DNA from: Pedobacter segetis
Lineage (GTDB): Bacteria > Bacteroidota > Bacteroidia > Sphingobacteriales > Sphingobacteriaceae
Assembly: GCF_016623585.1 (NCBI RefSeq)
Contig: NZ_JAEHFY010000009.1
Location: 94,073 to 158,072 of the forward strand
Direction of reading: 5' to 3'
Length of the DNA: 64,000 nucleotides
The notes under the pieces are model-generated. The model searched no databases and was not told where the DNA came from. It saw only the letters and a list, made by a program, of their open reading frames with translations. Below are positions 61,772 through 64,000 of this stretch, piece by piece; the first letter of the stretch is position 1, and the number at the start of each line of letters is the position of its first letter. Both the position numbers and the translations under genes were made by a program.

Positions 61772-63439
61772 TTGAAACTATATCCGTTTTTTATTTTTGC
61801 CTTATTGCTTTTTTGCTCTTGCAATTACGGAGCAAGAAACAGCGTTTCTTCCGATGAAAATTTAGATTATAAAACCGCATTTCAATTTAGGGAATCAGGA
61901 AAGGCAGATAGTGCCTTTTATTATTTTAACCAAGCAAAAGATGCTTTTTTGATCAAAAGAGACAGCTTTATGGCGGGCAAGTGTTTGGTAAATATGGCCA
62001 TGATCGCAACGGCCCATGGCGATAGTTTTGGCGGACAAGAACTTTCTTTAGATGCTCTTCCCTATTTTAAAACGGATAGCCTTAACCATCGTGTTTACTT
62101 GCGCTCTAACTATAATAATTTGGGCATAAGTTCTTTTCAGCTTAAAGAATACAGAAAAGCGATTGAATTTTATCAAAAGGCCTTATACTTTACCGATGAT
62201 AGTTCGGACGTTTTGGTGGTTAAAAACAACATCGCCCATGCTTATCAACAAAATAAAGAATACGATAAAGCTGTAGAAATTTTTGAAACCATATTAAAAC
62301 CCGACAAAGACCCAGAAAACTACGCCCGTATCTTATCAAATTTTGCACACACAAAGTGGCTTCAAAACCCAAGGGAAAATATTGTGCCTTCGTTGTTCAA
62401 AGCATTAAATATCCGTAAAAAACAAAAAGATCTATGGGGACAATGTGCCAGTTATGAATATCTATCAGATTATTACCTAAGCCCAAAGCCAGACTCTGCC
62501 TTGTTTTTCTCTAAGAAGATGTATGCTTTGGCCAGTGAAATGAATTTGCCCGATGACCGTTTAGAAGCATTAAAAAAATTGGTTATGCTGAGCAAAACGG
62601 ATAGTTCTAAAATCTATTTTGAGCGATACCAAAATTTGGATGATAGTTTGCAAACGGCAAGAAGCAGGGCAAAAAACCAATTTGCCCTAATTAGGTACGA
62701 AACAGAAAAGCACAAGGCCGATAATTTAAAGCTTCAAAAAGAGAATAGCGACAGAAACCGATATATTGGCTGTTTGATTTTTTTACTGATAACCGGCGGC
62801 ATTGGGACTGGCTTTTGGTACAAAAAGCGTAAACAAAGGCTACAACTAGAGGCCGAAAAAGCAATAAGGGAAAACCAGCTAAAAACTTCTAAAAAGGTAC
62901 ATGATGTGGTTGCTAATGGTTTGTACAGGTTAATGTCGGCAATGGAAAACAATGTTGACCTAGACCAAGAAAAATTGTTGGACGATATGGAAATCTTGTA
63001 TGAAAGATCAAGGGATATCTCTTACGAAGATGATAGCTACAATAATCTTGACTTAAATTTCAAAGATTTTGTGAAAAATCTGCTCGGTTCTTTTGCAACT
63101 GAAACGGTAAAGATAATTATCTCTGGAAACTCCGTCTCTTTATGGGAAAACGTAACACCGATCATCAAGCATGAGCTTCATCAGATATTGTTAGAATTGA
63201 TGGTAAACATGAAAAAGCACAGCAATGCCACCCAAATAGTTTTAAGGTTTACAAAAGATGGCAATGCAATTAAAATTTTTTATAGGGATAATGGAAAAGG
63301 TTTGCCCGAAAATCAAAAAATAGGCAATGGATTTAGAAATACGGGAAACCGTATAAATGGAATTGGCGGGAACATTAATTTTGTAAATGGTAAAAATGGA
63401 GGCTTAGAAATAAACATCCAATTTCCGTTATCTAATTAA
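61772..63439 (+). CDS. TPR-containing sensor histidine kinase, lipoprotein-like
   Basis: A 555-residue kinase that starts at TTG 61772: an in-frame TAG is 15 bases upstream, and no ATG precedes the signal sequence LYPFFIFALLLFCSC (Cys15 or Cys17). Residues 30-280 contain TPR units (LGISSFQLKEYRKAIEFYQK, AYQQNKEYDKAVEIFETIL); a membrane span is at about 331-348 (YIGCLIFLLITGGIGTGF); residues 365-420 are a HisKA_3-like dimer part with KKVHDVVANGLY (His377); residues 455-553 are the ATPase (LELMVNMKKHSNA, RDNGKGLPE, GNRINGIGG). It should phosphorylate the response regulator encoded one base after its stop. Confidence 0.88.
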   Translation: MKLYPFFIFALLLFCSCNYGARNSVSSDENLDYKTAFQFRESGKADSAFYYFNQAKDAFLIKRDSFMAGKCLVNMAMIATAHGDSFGGQELSLDALPYFKTDSLNHRVYLRSNYNNLGISSFQLKEYRKAIEFYQKALYFTDDSSDVLVVKNNIAHAYQQNKEYDKAVEIFETILKPDKDPENYARILSNFAHTKWLQNPRENIVPSLFKALNIRKKQKDLWGQCASYEYLSDYYLSPKPDSALFFSKKMYALASEMNLPDDRLEALKKLVMLSKTDSSKIYFERYQNLDDSLQTARSRAKNQFALIRYETEKHKADNLKLQKENSDRNRYIGCLIFLLITGGIGTGFWYKKRKQRLQLEAEKAIRENQLKTSKKVHDVVANGLYRLMSAMENNVDLDQEKLLDDMEILYERSRDISYEDDSYNNLDLNFKDFVKNLLGSFATETVKIIISGNSVSLWENVTPIIKHELHQILLELMVNMKKHSNATQIVLRFTKDGNAIKIFYRDNGKGLPENQKIGNGFRNTGNRINGIGGNINFVNGKNGGLEINIQFPLSN

Positions 63440-63440
63440 G

Positions 63441-63944
63441 ATGATTAAAAAAGTATTGATTGCCGAAGACCATGAAAGCGCAAATATTTCTGTAAGGAAA
63501 ACCTTGGAAGATTTAGGCATTTCACAACCCACATACACTTATTATTGCGATGATGCTTTTTTACAGGTTGAAAAAGCGATTGCAGAAAACAAACCGTTTG
63601 ACCTTTTAATTACTGATCTTTCTTTTGATGAGGATGACAGACCGCAAAAAATTGCTGACGGTATAGAATTGATAAAAGTGATCAGAAACCTGCAGCCAAA
63701 AATAAAAGTGTTGGTTTTTTCTGGTGAAGGCAAAATGGCGATGATCGATCATCTTTTTAAAGAATCGAAAATTAACGCTTATGTGCGCAAAGCGAGGAGA
63801 GATGTAGAAGAATTGAAAAATGCTTTATTGGCGATACAAAAAAATAAAAACTACATCAGCAAACCGTTAAGGCGATCCATCAACCAAAAAAACACATTTG
63901 AATTTAGCACTTATGATATTTCTATAATTAATTCAAGTTGCTAG
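63441..63944 (+). CDS. Response regulator lacking its C-terminal HTH (truncated)
   Basis: A 167-residue protein paired with the upstream kinase. The receiver domain is complete: VLIAEDHE (Asp10 acidic pair), phospho-acceptor Asp59 in LLITDLSF, and YVRKARRD with the conserved Lys. Regulators of this Bacteroidota kinase pair normally continue for another 50 residues as a LuxR-like HTH. Here the linker ends FEFSTYDISIINSSC and a TAG, exactly where the HTH should begin (usually ...IISLLxxGxxQKEI). None of the three frames to the window end restores it. So the protein is a single-domain receiver or a recently broken regulator. Confidence 0.8.
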   Translation: MIKKVLIAEDHESANISVRKTLEDLGISQPTYTYYCDDAFLQVEKAIAENKPFDLLITDLSFDEDDRPQKIADGIELIKVIRNLQPKIKVLVFSGEGKMAMIDHLFKESKINAYVRKARRDVEELKNALLAIQKNKNYISKPLRRSINQKNTFEFSTYDISIINSSC

Positions 63945-64000
63945 TTAATTGCTTTGCTTAATTGCAAACCAAAAACAAACAGGGTTAATTTTATTAGAAA

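Overview
The window reads as a chromosome segment of a low-GC Bacteroidota bacterium, most likely a Sphingobacteriaceae (Pedobacter-like) soil or plant-associated glycan degrader. Grounds: promoters of the TTTG-N18-TAnnTTTG type, a Bacteroidota-style integrase and mobilization pair, a fused rhamnulose-phosphate aldolase/dehydrogenase, a small Bacteroidota histone-H1-like protein, and many secreted glycoside hydrolases. Nothing was searched against a database; all assignments come from reading motifs and known family features.

Region 1 (1 to about 21.3 kb) is an accessory island whose right end abuts a tRNA-Asp gene beside a tyrosine integrase; its left end lies outside the window. It carries mobilization functions (excisionase-like HTH, MobC-like protein, relaxase, two hairpins that may be an oriT, a RadC-like protein) and a dense set of defence genes: the tail of a type I restriction HsdR, a PP2C phosphatase, a one-protein AAA ATPase plus TOPRIM/DUF4435-like gene resembling fused PARIS, a type IIG restriction-methylation enzyme overlapping a membrane protein, a CBASS operon (HNH-SAVED Cap5, CD-NTase and a third unknown HEPN-like protein), and a minus-strand pair of HEPN-like genes, one of them split by a single in-frame amber codon. 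Several decayed genes lie between them.

Region 2 (21.3 to 24.6 kb) is core chromosome: tRNA-Asp with its own promoter and terminator, prfA, a repeat cluster, a secreted protein and an LpxH-like hydrolase.

Region 3 (24.9 to 35.7 kb) is a complete L-rhamnose pathway: GntR regulator, RhaT symporter, isomerase, kinase, fused aldolase/lactaldehyde dehydrogenase, LutABC lactate oxidation and RhaM mutarotase. The chain rhamnose, rhamnulose, rhamnulose-1-phosphate, DHAP plus lactaldehyde, lactate, pyruvate is fully encoded. A tandem motif (ATAACRGTTMATAACRG) occurs once at the regulator start and once before rhaT and is a strong candidate operator.

Region 4 (35.7 to 57.2 kb) is a rhamnose/uronate glycan-degradation locus: DUF2264, BNR propeller, GH71/99-like, GH78 and GH106 rhamnosidase-like enzymes, an AraC regulator, GH43, a sugar isomerase, an SGNH esterase, GH2 and UxuA. 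It has no SusC/SusD pair and contains three decayed genes (rhaM tail, a GH95-like fragment, and a GH2 that lost its catalytic core).

Region 5 (57.2 to 64 kb) is mostly housekeeping: a 57-residue H1-like protein, a lipoprotein, purD, DoxX, LD-carboxypeptidase, and a TPR histidine kinase with a response regulator that appears to have lost its C-terminal DNA-binding domain.
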